From positions 744,001 to 808,000 of the forward strand of contig BCHU01000012.1 of the NCBI GenBank assembly GCA_001599715.1: DNA of 64,000 nucleotides. Direction: 5' to 3'. The notes under the pieces are model-generated. The model saw only the letters and a program-made list of their open reading frames with translations, did not search any database and had not been told where the DNA came from. Positions 34,631-52,254 of this stretch are shown one piece after another; the first letter of the stretch is position 1, and each line of letters begins with the position of its first letter. Source of the DNA: Phaeotremella fagi. Its lineage: Eukaryota > Basidiomycota > Tremellomycetes > Tremellales > Phaeotremellaceae. Position numbers and translations under genes: made by a program.

Positions 34631-35696
34631 TATATAAGGAGTAGATACTTGTATTGATTTGTAGTTGGGTTGAAGTGAGTGGCAAAAAGCAAGACAGGCG
34701 TGGATGGAAAGTTGAAGTTGAGTAAGACAAATTGGTGTGATTTAATCAGTTACTTATATGTCTCCATGATGCTTGCAATATACCACAGCCTTCTAGTAGA
34801 AGTCAACTAAGTCATTCTGTCGAGTCGAAAAAAAAACTATTTCAAACTCGTATCATGTATGTTATAGTAGATAAAACAGTTTCATCAAGTGGAGCGTTCA
34901 AAGGAGAGACAATGGATGTTGAATCGGTAAGAAAAGCAACGTCAATGCATTACCAGTTAAACGAGACCGCTCCACATCTCGAAGACCACGATAGACTTCT
35001 CGAAGACAGTTGAAATTTATTCAATTAGTCATTTGACGTACAAAAACCATTTCGATATATTGGTCAAGTGGAGCTTTCAAAGGATCGACAATGGATGTGT
35101 TCAGGTAAAAATCGAGTTTGAATATTTCGTCATTGTAAAAAGTGTTTACCCCGTGAAGATTATTTACATCGTGACTAGAAGACCATGTAAAATAAGTCTG
35201 TGGAGTAAATGAAAATGACATCACAGAATGCATGAAGTTGTAAGAACGTTCTAATTATCTTCCAAGCTATGAGGAAGGCATTTTTGGCCTAAGAACTGGG
35301 AGCATTCTACTCTGAGTGGCGAATGCAATGGTGCCACGTTCGAAAACTTTACTTACAGTAAGAGGCAGTTACAAATCGAGCGTTGCTCGGTATGAACATG
35401 TCCGGTATGGAGTGTTCGGTGAATAGATGACCAGAGTTTCTCCTCACATCATCCACAGCGTTTTTGTCCTTGTACCAATTTACTGCAGACATTCACAGAA
35501 GACGGAAATGTGCCACAGTGATTCATGGTTTGATCGACAATGCTTGTACAGTTCAGTATTTCTGGAATGAAGACTGTGACACTGCAATTGACATCCAGAT
35601 CAGTAATGAGCATGCGCTTAAAGTTTGCATCGACCGTACAACTACTACAACCACCCGATACTACTGGCTATCGCCCACTTTCTCTAAAATCATCCT
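34631..35696. other. B4 promoter and duplicated non-coding blocks
   Basis: About 1.07 kb without a supported gene. It contains two copies of the family B upstream block (34887-34904 and 35066-35083), an actagaagacc element (35174-35184), and the 20-mer atgaaaatgacatcacagaa at 35209-35228, which recurs exactly at 38082-38101. A minus-strand open frame at 35021-35233 is made of these blocks and is not a credible gene. Confidence 0.5.
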
Positions 35697-36053
35697 CTAC
35701 TCTTTTTCCCGCCATGTGACCCATGTGAAATTACCTTGGATGGTGGGAGGAGTTTCGCTTGAGTTGGTGAGCATTTTTTGCGCGAACTCGACAAGAGTTG
35801 TGACTGCCTCACCACCAACAGAGAGCTTGGTGACTGTGAATTCAGGATGATATCTTATACCGACATCATGAGAGAAGACGAAGCTCTTTCCATCGTGGGT
35901 GATCTCGTAGTTGTTGTACTCACCCAGTTCACTCTTGAGAAGTCGTTTAAATTGGTCGACTTCACCAGCGTTGGTATGTTCGATACGGAGATTGCGGAGC
36001 CTGATGCTACACTTGGTGAGATTGAGAGAAGCTTCTGTCGTGACAACGGACAT
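35697..36053 (-). CDS. Family B paralogue 5 (B5), 118 aa
   Basis: ATG at 36053 (MSVVTTEASLNLTKCS), intronless, ending TWVTWREKE*. Pairs with B6: both have a start strand with a conserved Cys (NLTKCSIRLRNL against QPAICVYNLVL), then EITHDGKSFVFSHD, FTVTKLSVGGEAVTTLVEF and the closing GNFTWVTW. The promoter is shared too: a minus-strand tataaata lies about 125 bp upstream (near 36179-36186) within a longer block (agaaagacaattcgac...) repeated before B6. Function unknown. Confidence 0.6.
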   Translation of the reverse strand: MSVVTTEASLNLTKCSIRLRNLRIEHTNAGEVDQFKRLLKSELGEYNNYEITHDGKSFVFSHDVGIRYHPEFTVTKLSVGGEAVTTLVEFAQKMLTNSSETPPTIQGNFTWVTWREKE

Positions 36054-37159
36054 TTCTAAGAAATTAAACTATATGAATTGTAGATTGATTTGAGGTTGAA
36101 AAGTGTTTGATTGATTGTTGATTGTTGATTGATCAAGGTAGATGTCAAGAAAGACAATTCGACGAGATATTGCAGTTATTTATACGTCCATACTATAATC
36201 CTGGAGGTCTTCTTACCACCAAAAAATCCAAAACGATTATCTCGCGGAGGTATAATAAACGGCGAAAAAGTGGAGCTAAATGTGAAAGGATGAACAAAAG
36301 GTCATCAAATAAAACAATGAGAGAAGTCGAATGACTTCACATACACCCCCCTCCATTCTTTCCGTGAAATGTAAATTTTGCACTAGAAGACCCTTGAGTG
36401 TATCATGTCAATATTCAGATAGTAAATGATCATGACATCAGAGGTCTGGAAGACTTGGAAACCCCCCTTAGCACGTTTTACAGTACGTCGTTGATTGCGT
36501 ATGGTCTGCAAGTGTGCTCAAAATTGTGTAAGTACATTTAAAACCATGGAATCCGCTACCTACAAAATTGTCAGGTGGTAGAGTAGACATCCATATCCCT
36601 GACGTATCACTTGTCAATATTATACCCATTCTAAGAAGAAACTTGCGTTTCACTGCAGACGAAATTGGCCTTCCTGGGTCTGTGATCCCTGGACTTCCTG
36701 TTGTTCGAGTAAGCTATTGCCAACAACTAAATTCCTGAGTGAACAAGTTGAACTTCACATAACGAAATAGCCCCTAGCCTGAGACTGGGGTCAATTTTGA
36801 CAATCTAAAGGAATGTCAGGACTGCATATCTGACACTTAGTCTTGTGCCACCTGCATTTACAATGCCACTGTACGAGTTCATATTTTGCAGTCAAAGATG
36901 AACAGCAAGAGAATTCTTAAGAAAAAGGGTAGTTAAAAATCTCATCCTCATCGTATTCAGAATTCATTCGCTAAGTGATAATGTGTTTAACACCTGCATA
37001 AGCTCGGCTTCCACTATATCAATTCATAAACTTTACTGACACTACTACGGACTCTCTCTCATTTTTTTTTTTACTTTTCTGTGTTTTTTAGTATTTAGCT
37101 TATATACAGTACGTCCAGACATTATCACCGCTTTACTCTTTCCAATCCCAGCTACGATT
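36054..37159. other. B5 promoter and 3' flank of B6, no gene
   Basis: About 1.1 kb. The part next to B5 holds its TATA-like element and a duplicated promoter block (the actagaagaccc element at 36382-36393). The rest (36450-37130) has no supported open frame, and a T-rich run (37060-37075) lies near the B6 3' end. Confidence 0.45.
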
Positions 37160-37564
37160 CTAAAATTCCTTCGTTGTCCATACGAAGTTGCCTTGGACGG
37201 TTAAAGGACGTTCACCTTGACCTCCGCTTTGACCTTCGCTTTGACCACCAAAGACTTCTTGAGCTAACTCACCCAAAGTGGAGATCTTCTTACCTGAGAT
37301 ACTGATCGTTGAAGCTATCAGATAGGGATCGCCGTTACCTCGCTGTAAAGTTTGGAATTCGAATACATCCTTCCCCTTGAATTCTTCATTCTTGGTTTTA
37401 ATCATACTGATCTGGTATTTATTAGGACACTGAAGGTCCCAACATGATGATTCCCTTTCACTTTTGAAAAAGGAAGAATCATTATCTTGAAGAACGAGAT
37501 TGTAGACACATATGGCAGGTTGTTTGAAAGAGAAGGAAGTGTTTGTGGGAATTGTAGAAGACAT
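37160..37564 (-). CDS. Family B paralogue 6 (B6), 134 aa
   Basis: I choose ATG at 37564 (MSSTIPTNTSFSFKQP); the open frame runs further upstream but without ATG near its end and into the promoter block. Intronless, ending NFVWTTKEF*. Closest to B5: VFEFQTLQRGNGDPYL, ISISGKKISTLGELAQEVF and GNFVWTT. Before the last strand it has a short Gly-Gln repeat (GGQSEGQSGGQGE). A minus-strand TATA-like tataaata lies about 125 bp upstream within the same promoter block as B5. Function unknown. Confidence 0.6.
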   Translation of the reverse strand: MSSTIPTNTSFSFKQPAICVYNLVLQDNDSSFFKSERESSCWDLQCPNKYQISMIKTKNEEFKGKDVFEFQTLQRGNGDPYLIASTISISGKKISTLGELAQEVFGGQSEGQSGGQGERPLTVQGNFVWTTKEF

Positions 37565-38750
37565 GATGATTAGGTTATGTATGAAGAGATTTTTGAAATG
37601 TATGTAGGTTGGAGTTGAAGTGTTGTGGATAAATGGTTGTTGAAAGTAGAAATCAAGAAAGACAATTCGACAAATTATCACTGCTATTTATACGTCAACC
37701 TCGTAATTCAAGAGGGCCTTCCCACCATGAAAATAAAAAACTCTTATCTCACGTCGTGAAAAATAAACGAAATCGTGGAGCTCAATGTAAAAGGAGCAAC
37801 AAAGTATCATCATTTAATTTCACACACAGCCTCATTTATTTATCTGTTGAATGAATGTTTCTTACACTAGAAGACCCATGAGCTAATGAAATTAGACGAT
37901 GACGTCGAATCATAAGCGAGATGAAGATAAAGGATCAACAATGGATCATACGACTTGAAGAATCAAAATCACTCGTGAACCCCATTTTTTTGATTATTAT
38001 TCATGCGTTGAATGATTGTTTCACAATTAGAAGACCATTGAAAAAAAAAATTAATTCTCATCTAAAACTAAAGTAAAGTGAATGAAAATGACATCACAGA
38101 ACGACAGTAGAAGACCTATTGTATCTACAGTATCTAAATTCGTGCATAGGACTTGGACGTTCACATTGTACACTATCTCGGTAGCTTACGAATTCAATGG
38201 ATCATGACCCTACCAGAGAGGTGTTCATACAGACTTTGTTAATTTTTGTAGCCAAGTCTATATACAGGATTGGTATACTGTTCACTTTCTGTATCTCATT
38301 TGCGAGTTTGAGTAGCCTTCCATTACTAATCACTTCGTGGACTTCGAATCATCCAAGCACTTCATTTCCAAAAACGTCAAGACTTCCTCATGGAAAGCCT
38401 CCGAGTCATATAATTTGTCTGTGTGCCACTTGGCGGTGGTGCTCGTACAGTAGGAGGGTGTTTGATTAGGTAGGCGAAAGTGTTGGGGAATGGGGATGGG
38501 GTTGAGGTTAGGAACCCTACGTGCATCTTATGAGCGACGTACAAGTTCACACCGACTTCAGTTTAGCATTTGATACTTTGATCAATTATGATTTGAATAC
38601 ATGAATAATGGAAAAGTTCTAAACAAAAGTGACAATAAACCCTCTAATCTAAAAGTGATTCCATATCTCCTAATTTAAATTCTGCAATGCGAAGAAGAAA
38701 AGACCCCACCGCCCCGACTAAAATCTCGTATATCATTAAAAACCACCACA
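37565..38750. other. B6 promoter with stacked duplicated blocks
   Basis: About 1.2 kb with no supported gene. Two related blocks about 160 bp apart (37840-37950 and 38000-38110) each carry a gttgaatgat/gttgaatgaa run and a [at]-ctagaagacc or attagaagacc element (37866-37877 and 38026-38036). The 20-mer atgaaaatgacatcacagaa is at 38082-38101. The right side to 38750 is the 3' flank of the RhoGEF gene. Confidence 0.5.
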
Positions 38751-41700
38751 TCACCTCTCCACAGTTCTATCAGATCCAGCTAACAAACTTTCAAACAGAC
38801 CCATGGCACTGTTTTCGTTTCTCAACTGAATCATGTAAATGATTCCAGTTCTTTTACCTCTATCACTGATCTCAACCGCCACACCAGTTTTTGCCACTCT
38901 TTCAACACCGTCCGTCAAGACTATTGTTGAGATCAGCATTGTTTTCGATGATGAGTCGGCTTCAACGACTAATTGTTTGATAGTTGATTTACCCTGTTGA
39001 ACGTAGAGTTTTAATCTGGCGCTACCTAGTGATTTCCATTGCTGATGGTTCTGTTTTAAAAAGACTTTACATTTCATTTGGGCTGAGATGGTAGCTGGAC
39101 CTGAGAGGGTTGCTGATTCCTCTTCAACCGGTGACATGGGTGGTGATTCGTTGTCATCATCGTCGAGTTCATCGAATTGAGTTCCCCCAGCTAATCCAGA
39201 TGATGGAGATCCTGCACGACCTAGCATTGGGAAATTACTGAATCGAGCTGAAGGCGGCGCAGGTGGTCGAAGTGGTTCAGCAGATCTCGATCGGACAGGT
39301 CCATCATGGAACGAACCGTATTGACCTTGATCGGAAAGATGGGATCCAGGGCCTCGTATGGTAGGTATCGGTGGAAGATCTTGATCCTGTCTAGGGGGTT
39401 GCGGTGAAGATTGTACTGATCTACCTGAAGCTGAACGTGGTAGATGAGCACCAGATGGATTTCGACTGAAACTAGGCTCTGAAGTAGCTTGAGACATTTG
39501 TGGGATTGGAGGTAGATTGGCAAATACACCTGGGGTCGGGTTGGTCGTGACTCGATTCCGTAAACTTGCTCCTCGAGGTGGAAGTCCAGCCGCCACGGGA
39601 GGGAGACCACCCCCTGGAGGAGGTTGTAAAGAAGTGGGTGAAGGACCAGAAGGCCATCGGATTTCTTCGCCAGGTTCGAGAGAGAGCTTGTTGAGTTGAG
39701 AACCAAGTGGGACTGGTAAAGTTTGCTCGGACAAATCTGTAGGACGAGGGCTAAGTGAGGGTGACGAGTTGCCAGAGAATGGACTTGGGTATCGCAAGGG
39801 TGGGAAACTGCCGTCGTTAGACCGCGAATCTGACAAGGAGGATGGGGATTGCATGTCGGATGGAGGTTGTTGAGATGTGTTACGGCGGGATGCTGAAGGT
39901 CAGCTAAGAAAGTGACGAGCACTTACAAGATGCAAAGTCGACGCAATCGAACAAATCTTTCATCATCTGATCTCTAGCCATGTCGGATTCGGCGTGAATC
40001 ACAAAAGTTTCCTTTCTCATTATCATCACGTTCAACACGTTGGCTACAAGGTTAGCTTGACCTAAGTATAGCACCTACCTTGACTACCCTCTGCTACCAT
40101 CAAATGCTTTCCAGCCAGTGGTGGATAGCTCAACCACATTTCAGGCATAGGACCACCTTCACCAACACGTTCCGGTTGTTCTCTAGCAACTTGCTGAGCT
40201 TTCATTGCCTTGTCTACCGCCTCCATTCTATCAGCCACCAAGAAAAGATCAGAGAGAATGAAAACGTGAGCTCGTTTATGTACGACTTGAGCTCCGGTTG
40301 ACGTAGGCGTAAAGTAGATGGTCACATCGTGAGAAGATCTCAAGAATCTTGTAAAAGGAAGTGCAGGTGGGTTCATCTGAAGTTTACATTTCTGTGGAAA
40401 GTCAATAAAGATGGACATTCAGGACAATTCTTCACTTGCCTTCGGTAACATTGTAAATAAATCCAAAGTTCGCTCTGGGTCAATTCGCATTTCGAGGTCT
40501 GAAAGAGGCGACGAGGCTGACGTAGGGGTAAGTGTAGATGGTGTTGACATCGGTGGGACAGATATCGTGGGTCGCCTCTGGGGAGATGATTGCGTTACAC
40601 TGGTAGCAGCCGATCCAGCGGAGCTTCTTGGATCTTCCACACGACTATTGAATGGAGAAAACCTGTCATCAGTCAACAACAGACCCGATCAATTTCGATT
40701 GACTCACCCGGTATGACTCTCTAGCGAACTATCCATTGCAGAGCTTGTCCTACTTTGTCTCTCCTTCTCTGCCCAACTTTGCTCCCTTGAGGTAGGTCCC
40801 GATCCTGGTAAACTACGTCCACCACTGGCTAGACTTCCACTACCACTGATCACCGATACATCCCCTTCCTCTTCTGCTACATCGATTTCTAATCTCTCCT
40901 CGACTTGGTTCACAAGAGTTTCAAGTCTTTGGTTGGCTACCACGAGAAGTCGGTGATCACTTCGACCTTCTTTTGTACTCCGTAACAAACGAGCATACAA
41001 CTTTCTATAATATCTCAATCGAGTGTATGGTAGTAGAAACAAGGCATCTAACGTCCATTGCGTGAGTGGTTCTGGAGGTGGTGTGACCACGGAAATGTCG
41101 GACAGTATCCCAGGTAACAAAGTGTTTCGGGTGACCAATGCGTATGAATCGAATCCTGTCATGAAAGCTGTGGAATATTTGTTGTACGAGGGTTCAAGGT
41201 CATCGATCTGGACATGTTATTAGTTGGGTTACTCTGAAAGCTCAAACTACGTACCCATCGCATGAGAAGATCGCCAAGAGCTTTGGGACTCGAAGGGTTA
41301 GGTCCGATTTCTTTCAGTTTCTACGTGCAATGTCAGTCCCAGGGATCCAACATTATGCTCACCTGTCCAAAGCCTCGATTTGCACGATAGACAGCTTCAA
41401 CACATCGAAACATTGTATCCAGTTTGGGAGGAGGAAAATCCTTTCTGGACCAAGCTGCAGCAACTTTCTATAAACGAAGCCGGATGGTTAGTTACTGTTC
41501 AACACACGACAGGAGAGACTTGCCCTGATCACTAGGCCCAATTGCTCTACATAACCTTTTTCGCTATCTATGAGGTCGATTAATGGATTTCGTCTGCTGC
41601 TATCAGATTTATCGTCTCTGTCCCTAGAATCACCACCACCAATTCTAGGTTCTGGCATTGACATTGTACCAGAACCGTTGCTCCATCCACCCTCTGAGCC

Positions 41701-41811
41701 ATCAGGATTAGGTGATAGAGCAGGTGAAGGAGATTTAGAAGGTAACGGTGGAGGAGGAAATTGTTGGTATGACCGAGAAGGCCCTGCCATTGGCTGGTAG
41801 GGTGTTGTCAT
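38751..41811 (-). CDS. Rho guanine-nucleotide exchange factor, DH plus PH-like and RanBD-like parts
   Basis: ATG at 41811 (MTTPYQPMAGPSRSYQQF); an in-frame TTG upstream is not credible. After a Pro/Ser-rich start comes the DH domain entry RNPLIDLIDSEKGYVEQLGL (41500-41600), then KLDTMFRCVEAVYRANRGFG, WTLDALFLLPYTRLRYYRKL and YARLLRSTKEGRSDH. A PH-like part follows (RFLRSSHDVTIYF, AHVFILSDLFLVADRM, MWLSYPPLAGKHLM, 40060-40420). A long Ser/Pro-rich region leads to the C-terminal domain MKCKVFLKQNHQQWKSLGSA, RLKLYVQQGKSTIKQL, which has the strand pattern of Ran-binding/PH folds (W-KSLGxxRLK-Y). DH domains load GTP on Rho GTPases, for polarity and septation; the layout is reminiscent of Bud3-type GEFs but I cannot fix the subfamily. 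Confidence 0.8.
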
Positions 41812-42629
41812 GGTGTTTAAGACCAATATTTATTGAGATGACAACGATGGATCCAATTCAGTATTAGCGGGCATGTGCCAAGAGGACAAGGTCGTGTAGG
41901 TGTTGTGATAGAGTCGTCGAGTTGAGACGATTGATATGAAGACGATGAAAAAAGCCAAAAAGCAAACGCCAAGATTGAGGTAGGTGCCGACCTGTGTTGT
42001 GTCCTTTACTTGGTGGATTTCTTTGTGTGTTGAAAGGTGGAAGCGTTGTGGAATGAAAAGATAGATTATTCAGAGTGAATGTAGAAGAATGAAATGAGAT
42101 GAGATATGAAATGTATTGTAGATGTTAGAGATCAAGGCGGAAAGGAGAATGGTATATGACTGATTAGATTGTTAGACCAGGTGTACGATACGATCGCGTT
42201 TTACTTTTCACTCGGTCAGCGATCTCTCATCGTTTTTCTGATTCTTTTACTTGATTTATTCACTCACCTGTTTATTCCATGCATCCACACCTCAGTTGAG
42301 ATCTATTACCATTCACACTTGATACATGCATAGTCATAGAACTGCCTACATACCTATAACTAAAGATTTGATTTTTAGGAATAATGACGTGTACCTGCAT
42401 ATCTACCTTTACCTTTATCGAACGGGGTGTATGCATGGTGGCTAAAGTGCTTAAGTCACTCAGACTAATCTTTTCAACTCCATTTCATTCTTACATCTCA
42501 TTTCATTCCTCATTCCTCAATCTAAATCTTCAATTCGTCTCCTTGCCTTCCGTACAAATCCTAGGACCCGAATAAACCTTCATCAATCCACACCCATTGC
42601 ATGGATCCCATATAGCTCTTTCTTCAAAT
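41812..42629. promoter_or_regulatory. Divergent promoter, RhoGEF / KDM5
   Basis: 818 bp between divergent starts, the longest such gap among the conserved genes. Mixed composition, with AT-rich and pyrimidine-rich parts (42500-42600 is rich in C/T before KDM5). No repeat or RNA gene is visible. Confidence 0.45.
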
Positions 42630-48572
<5,943 letters not shown>

Positions 48573-48908
48573 GTTGGTGCTCGGGAGGGTTTGGTGGAGG
48601 AGTTTATCGTGTTTTCTTTTTTTCTATTTCAGTATACTCTTTGGTTTTGGTGTTTTTGCTCCATTGTTTCCTGTTATTTCTCATTCCGTTTTCATTTCGT
48701 CATCAACCAGTTGCCTGTGATCACTCTGAACAAGCAAACTCAATCGTCACCTATATATTCGTATTTACATTTGATTTCATTTCTCTTTTAATAAACAACA
48801 TGGATCCTATTTCCTACTTTATTATACAAGTATTCTACAATATGTTCTCTAAATGTGCCATGAAAATGTAATTCTATTTCTAATATTCTACAATGACCAA
48901 GATCAAAC
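48573..48908. other. Convergent 3' flanks of KDM5 and ABC transporter
   Basis: 336 bp between two stop codons on opposite strands. It is T-rich on the plus strand (48600-48700) and AT-rich near 48780-48880. Short open frames follow from the T/F-rich composition and are not genes. Confidence 0.5.
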
Positions 48909-51885
48909 CTATTCACCATCGAAACCCTCCTTCTGCAAAGTGAACATCTCATGATAAGTCCCACCAAGGTTCATCAACTCATCATGTGAACCCAATTCAA
49001 TGATGGTCTACAAGAAATCAAGTAATCAGTGATTATGTCCAAAAGTAAGAGTATTCGACATACACCATTATCCATGACAGCAATTTTATCGGCTTTTCGT
49101 ACAGTCGAAAATCGATGGGAGATGTAAATCGTAGTTTTCCTTTCCTTTGATAAAGCCCTGATTCGTTTGAATAATTCATGTTCAGCCCTGGGATCTAGAG
49201 CTGATGAAGGTTCACTGTGGAATGTTAATTCTTATTAGAGAAAATAGAAAAATGGCCTTACTCGTATACTATCAAATCTGATTTCTGACTTCTGAAGAAT
49301 GTTCGAGCTAGGGCTATACGTTGCCATTGACCTCTGAAATATTTTTGTTGACATTGAGTTATATGGTTGAGTGGACTTACCCCGATGGCTCGAATCTCGT
49401 TCTCTTCCTTCGTTTTCTGGTATTGATCTCATCAAGATTTTCAGGTGGTGGTGAGCGTAATCTTGAAATCCATTTACTCCATTCATTCTCATTCTCGTTT
49501 TCGTTTTCAGGTATAATCCCTTGTTCAACCTATAAGTTATAACATCAGTATCAGTGTCCAACTCCAACCAGAGAAACAACACTAAACCAACCTCAACTCC
49601 AAAATCATCGTCAGGTCTTATATCCTCATCATCAAAATCACTATCACTCCCTTCACTATCACTAGGTAAATCACTATAAGGATCGAACCTCAAATGCCAT
49701 CCAGCTTTCTTAAGTAATTCCTCCGCACCACCTTTCTTGATAGCATCTTTCAAAAGCAATTTATCGTTCATACGATTGACGTCACCTAGACCGACGTTTT
49801 TTTTCATTGAATAGGGATATTGAGCGAAATCTTGTAAGAGACATGCCGTTCTTGAATGGAACGATTGGATGGTTATTCTCTTGGTTGATGTGTGGTTCAG
49901 TTTGATTTCACCTTGTTGATAATCGTACCTATGATTTGTGAGTTGGGTTGTGGCAAAGGGAAGTTGGAACTTACATTCCAATGATTACTTTGGCTAAAGT
50001 CGTTTTACCTGAATCAACGTATCAATAAAAACTCTGGCCATAGACACAAACACCTACCTCCACCGTTAACACCGACAATAGCCAAAGTCTCACCAGGATT
50101 CAAACAAAGATTAATCCCATGTAAAGTAGGTTTCTCAGCCCCAGGAAAAGTAAAACTCAAATCTGAAATATCAATCCGAACACCCCCCAAAGGATCTCTA
50201 ATATCTTCGAAATCAATCGGTGAATCGATCTTCTCGTCTTGAGATAGGTTCTTCAAATAATTGTTGCCTTCCCAATACCAACCTGATCTTCTGTTCCATC
50301 TGTCGGTTTTGGCTGCGTCGATAGCTGTCCAGAAAGCTGCTTGGGAGAGGGTGGCTTGGAGGACTTGATGAGTTGATCTACGGATTACGTTGAGGGATCC
50401 TAGGAGTCGATTACCGCTTTGTGAGGCGCTGTAGGCTAGACCCCAGGATATGTCTCCTGTGGCGTAGGTACTCGCTAAAGCTGGTAGGATCTGTTTTCAT
50501 GTTAGTCATCGTGTCAAGGTAGAGTAAAACTCACATAGGCAGAAGATTGATATAAACTTTGAACGACTGAGAACAGAGTTGAACGAATGACAGATCGATT
50601 GATCTGATCGTCCTCATCCCCATTGGCAATAGCCACAGCGATGAATTTCTTCCATTGATCCAAAGCCCAATCTTTCAATCCATACAACGAAAACTCGTCA
50701 CCAATGATATCAGGTAACGCCCTGATATATCTAAGTTCACTCCCATTTTTTGAAGGTAGATAATAAGGTTCGATGGAATCCATGATGAGCGATACGAACG
50801 ATGACAAAAGTGTCGGCGTGGCTATGAGCAAACTGGCAAGTTTCCATGGTAAAACCATTTTCAGATCGTGGAATAATTTAATCATTAGATAGATTTGACC
50901 TGCTAGACCTATGGTTTCTCGTATGAATGGATCGATGTTGTGGACGAATGTTCTATCGAAGGCTAGATCCCTTGCACTGTTTAGTATTGATTGGGTTGAT
51001 TCGTTTTTACGAGCGAAGGCTTCCAACGAAAAATCAACTTTGACAAGTTCCGCATCGATAGTTAAACGTGAATGGGCCTGGAGTAAGTGAATGAATCAAG
51101 ACGTTTAAACTTACTTTTTGCTTTTTATTGATATAAGTTTGAACACGATGTATGATAGTTTCCAGAGCTTGTAAACCAGCCTAAAGCATTATTAATCAAC
51201 ACGAACCCCCCATCAGAACCAAAACCTAACCTACACTAGCAGAAGCCAACCAAATCAAATAAGACAAATCCGAACGTCGTTCAAAACACGAATGAGCTTC
51301 ATCAACCAATTTCTCAAACAACCACATAGCCAAAGGTCCCGAAACCCCACGAAAGACATTGAGCAAAACGTCTAAAACCATAAAAAGTTCTTTACCTTGA
51401 CACATGATCTTGACCGTCCTCACAAAAGTCAACTGTTGAACCCTAAAACAAATCGCTATATACCGTCTGGTTAATCTTCCACCACCTCTACCGAGTTTTT
51501 GATAATCGGGTTCAACGAGTTTTTTGGTGGTTGGATCGAAATGGAGTTGACTTGATGTCCAGAGATTGGAGAGTTCGTCGCTTACTAGTGGGAATTGATC
51601 TATCTGATCAAGGGGTACGTAGATGTTTTGGAAAAACCATTTGGTTGGGAGGAAGAATTTCAATAGTTTCAATAACGATTTAGAGAGGTAGGTGAATAAT
51701 CTGAATGGTGAGGTGGAGATTAGATGTAGACCTAGACCGACTTTTGGTATGATAGATGCTGGACATTGTTTTGGTATTTTGTTGTTTGGTATATGATTGG
51801 GGTCTGGGTTTGGTGGGTCTAGAGGTGAATCTGGTGGGTGAGGGTTGATCAAGGTGTTCAAATCAAGTGGCAAACTTTCAGGCAT
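48909..51885 (-). CDS. Half-size ABC exporter (one membrane domain, one ATPase)
   Basis: ATG at 51885 (MPESLPLDLNTLINPHPP). The N-terminal two-thirds is the membrane part (VLDVLLNVFRGVSGPLAMWL, WKLASLLIATPTLLSSFVSL). The ATPase follows: entry strand IDISDLSFTFPGAEKP, Walker A IVGVNGGGKTTLAKVIIG (split by an intron), Q-loop LLQDFAQYPY, signature PSGGQWQRIALARTFF, Walker B DLIVYDEPSSALD and the switch His in IYISHRFSTVRKAD. The end is YHEMFTLQKEGFDGE*. Between Q-loop and signature it has a long acidic insertion (SEGSDSDFDDEDIRPDDD, near 49620-49690). The form SGGQWQRIALAR is typical of bacterial exporters rather than of fungal multidrug or peptide transporters. Such proteins work as dimers; substrate unknown. 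Confidence 0.85.
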
Positions 51886-52254
51886 GGTGAAGCTGGATTG
51901 AGGGTTGTAAGTTGATATGGATGAGTGAGAGGAGGATCCAATAGCTTACAGTTATCCTCTCCTTGTTCACCTTTAGCTTTACTTGATGAACAGGACTGGA
52001 TGAACTGTAATCAAGGATGGATGTCTGCAATTGTCCTGTCGTTGTCTTTACTTTTTCTTCGAAGGTCGTGCCTGACAAGCAGATCAGGTCGCTACCATAA
52101 CTACAACTCATAAGTAAAGTCCATTTCCACTCTCAATCTCAACAACAACATCCATTCATCTCTGACTCCTCCTCTATCCATCAACATCCTGACCACAAAC
52201 CTTGAATCCATCTATCCACCTAAACCACCCAATCCAAAAACCACAACAACACCC
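51886..52254. promoter_or_regulatory. Divergent promoter, ABC transporter / DUF218 gene
   Basis: 369 bp between divergent starts, with a CA-rich, pyrimidine-rich side before the DUF218 start (52130-52250). No repeat is visible; overlapping open frames on both strands are by-products. Confidence 0.45.

Noticed and set aside
35021..35233. Minus-strand open frame between B4 and B5
   Set aside because: It is built from the duplicated upstream blocks, whose other copies are not open, so it is promoter DNA.
36122..36334. Plus-strand open frame in the B5 promoter, with a partial relative near 37633
   Set aside because: The similarity between the two is explained by the duplicated promoter block with its TATA element; the frames then diverge in length and reading.
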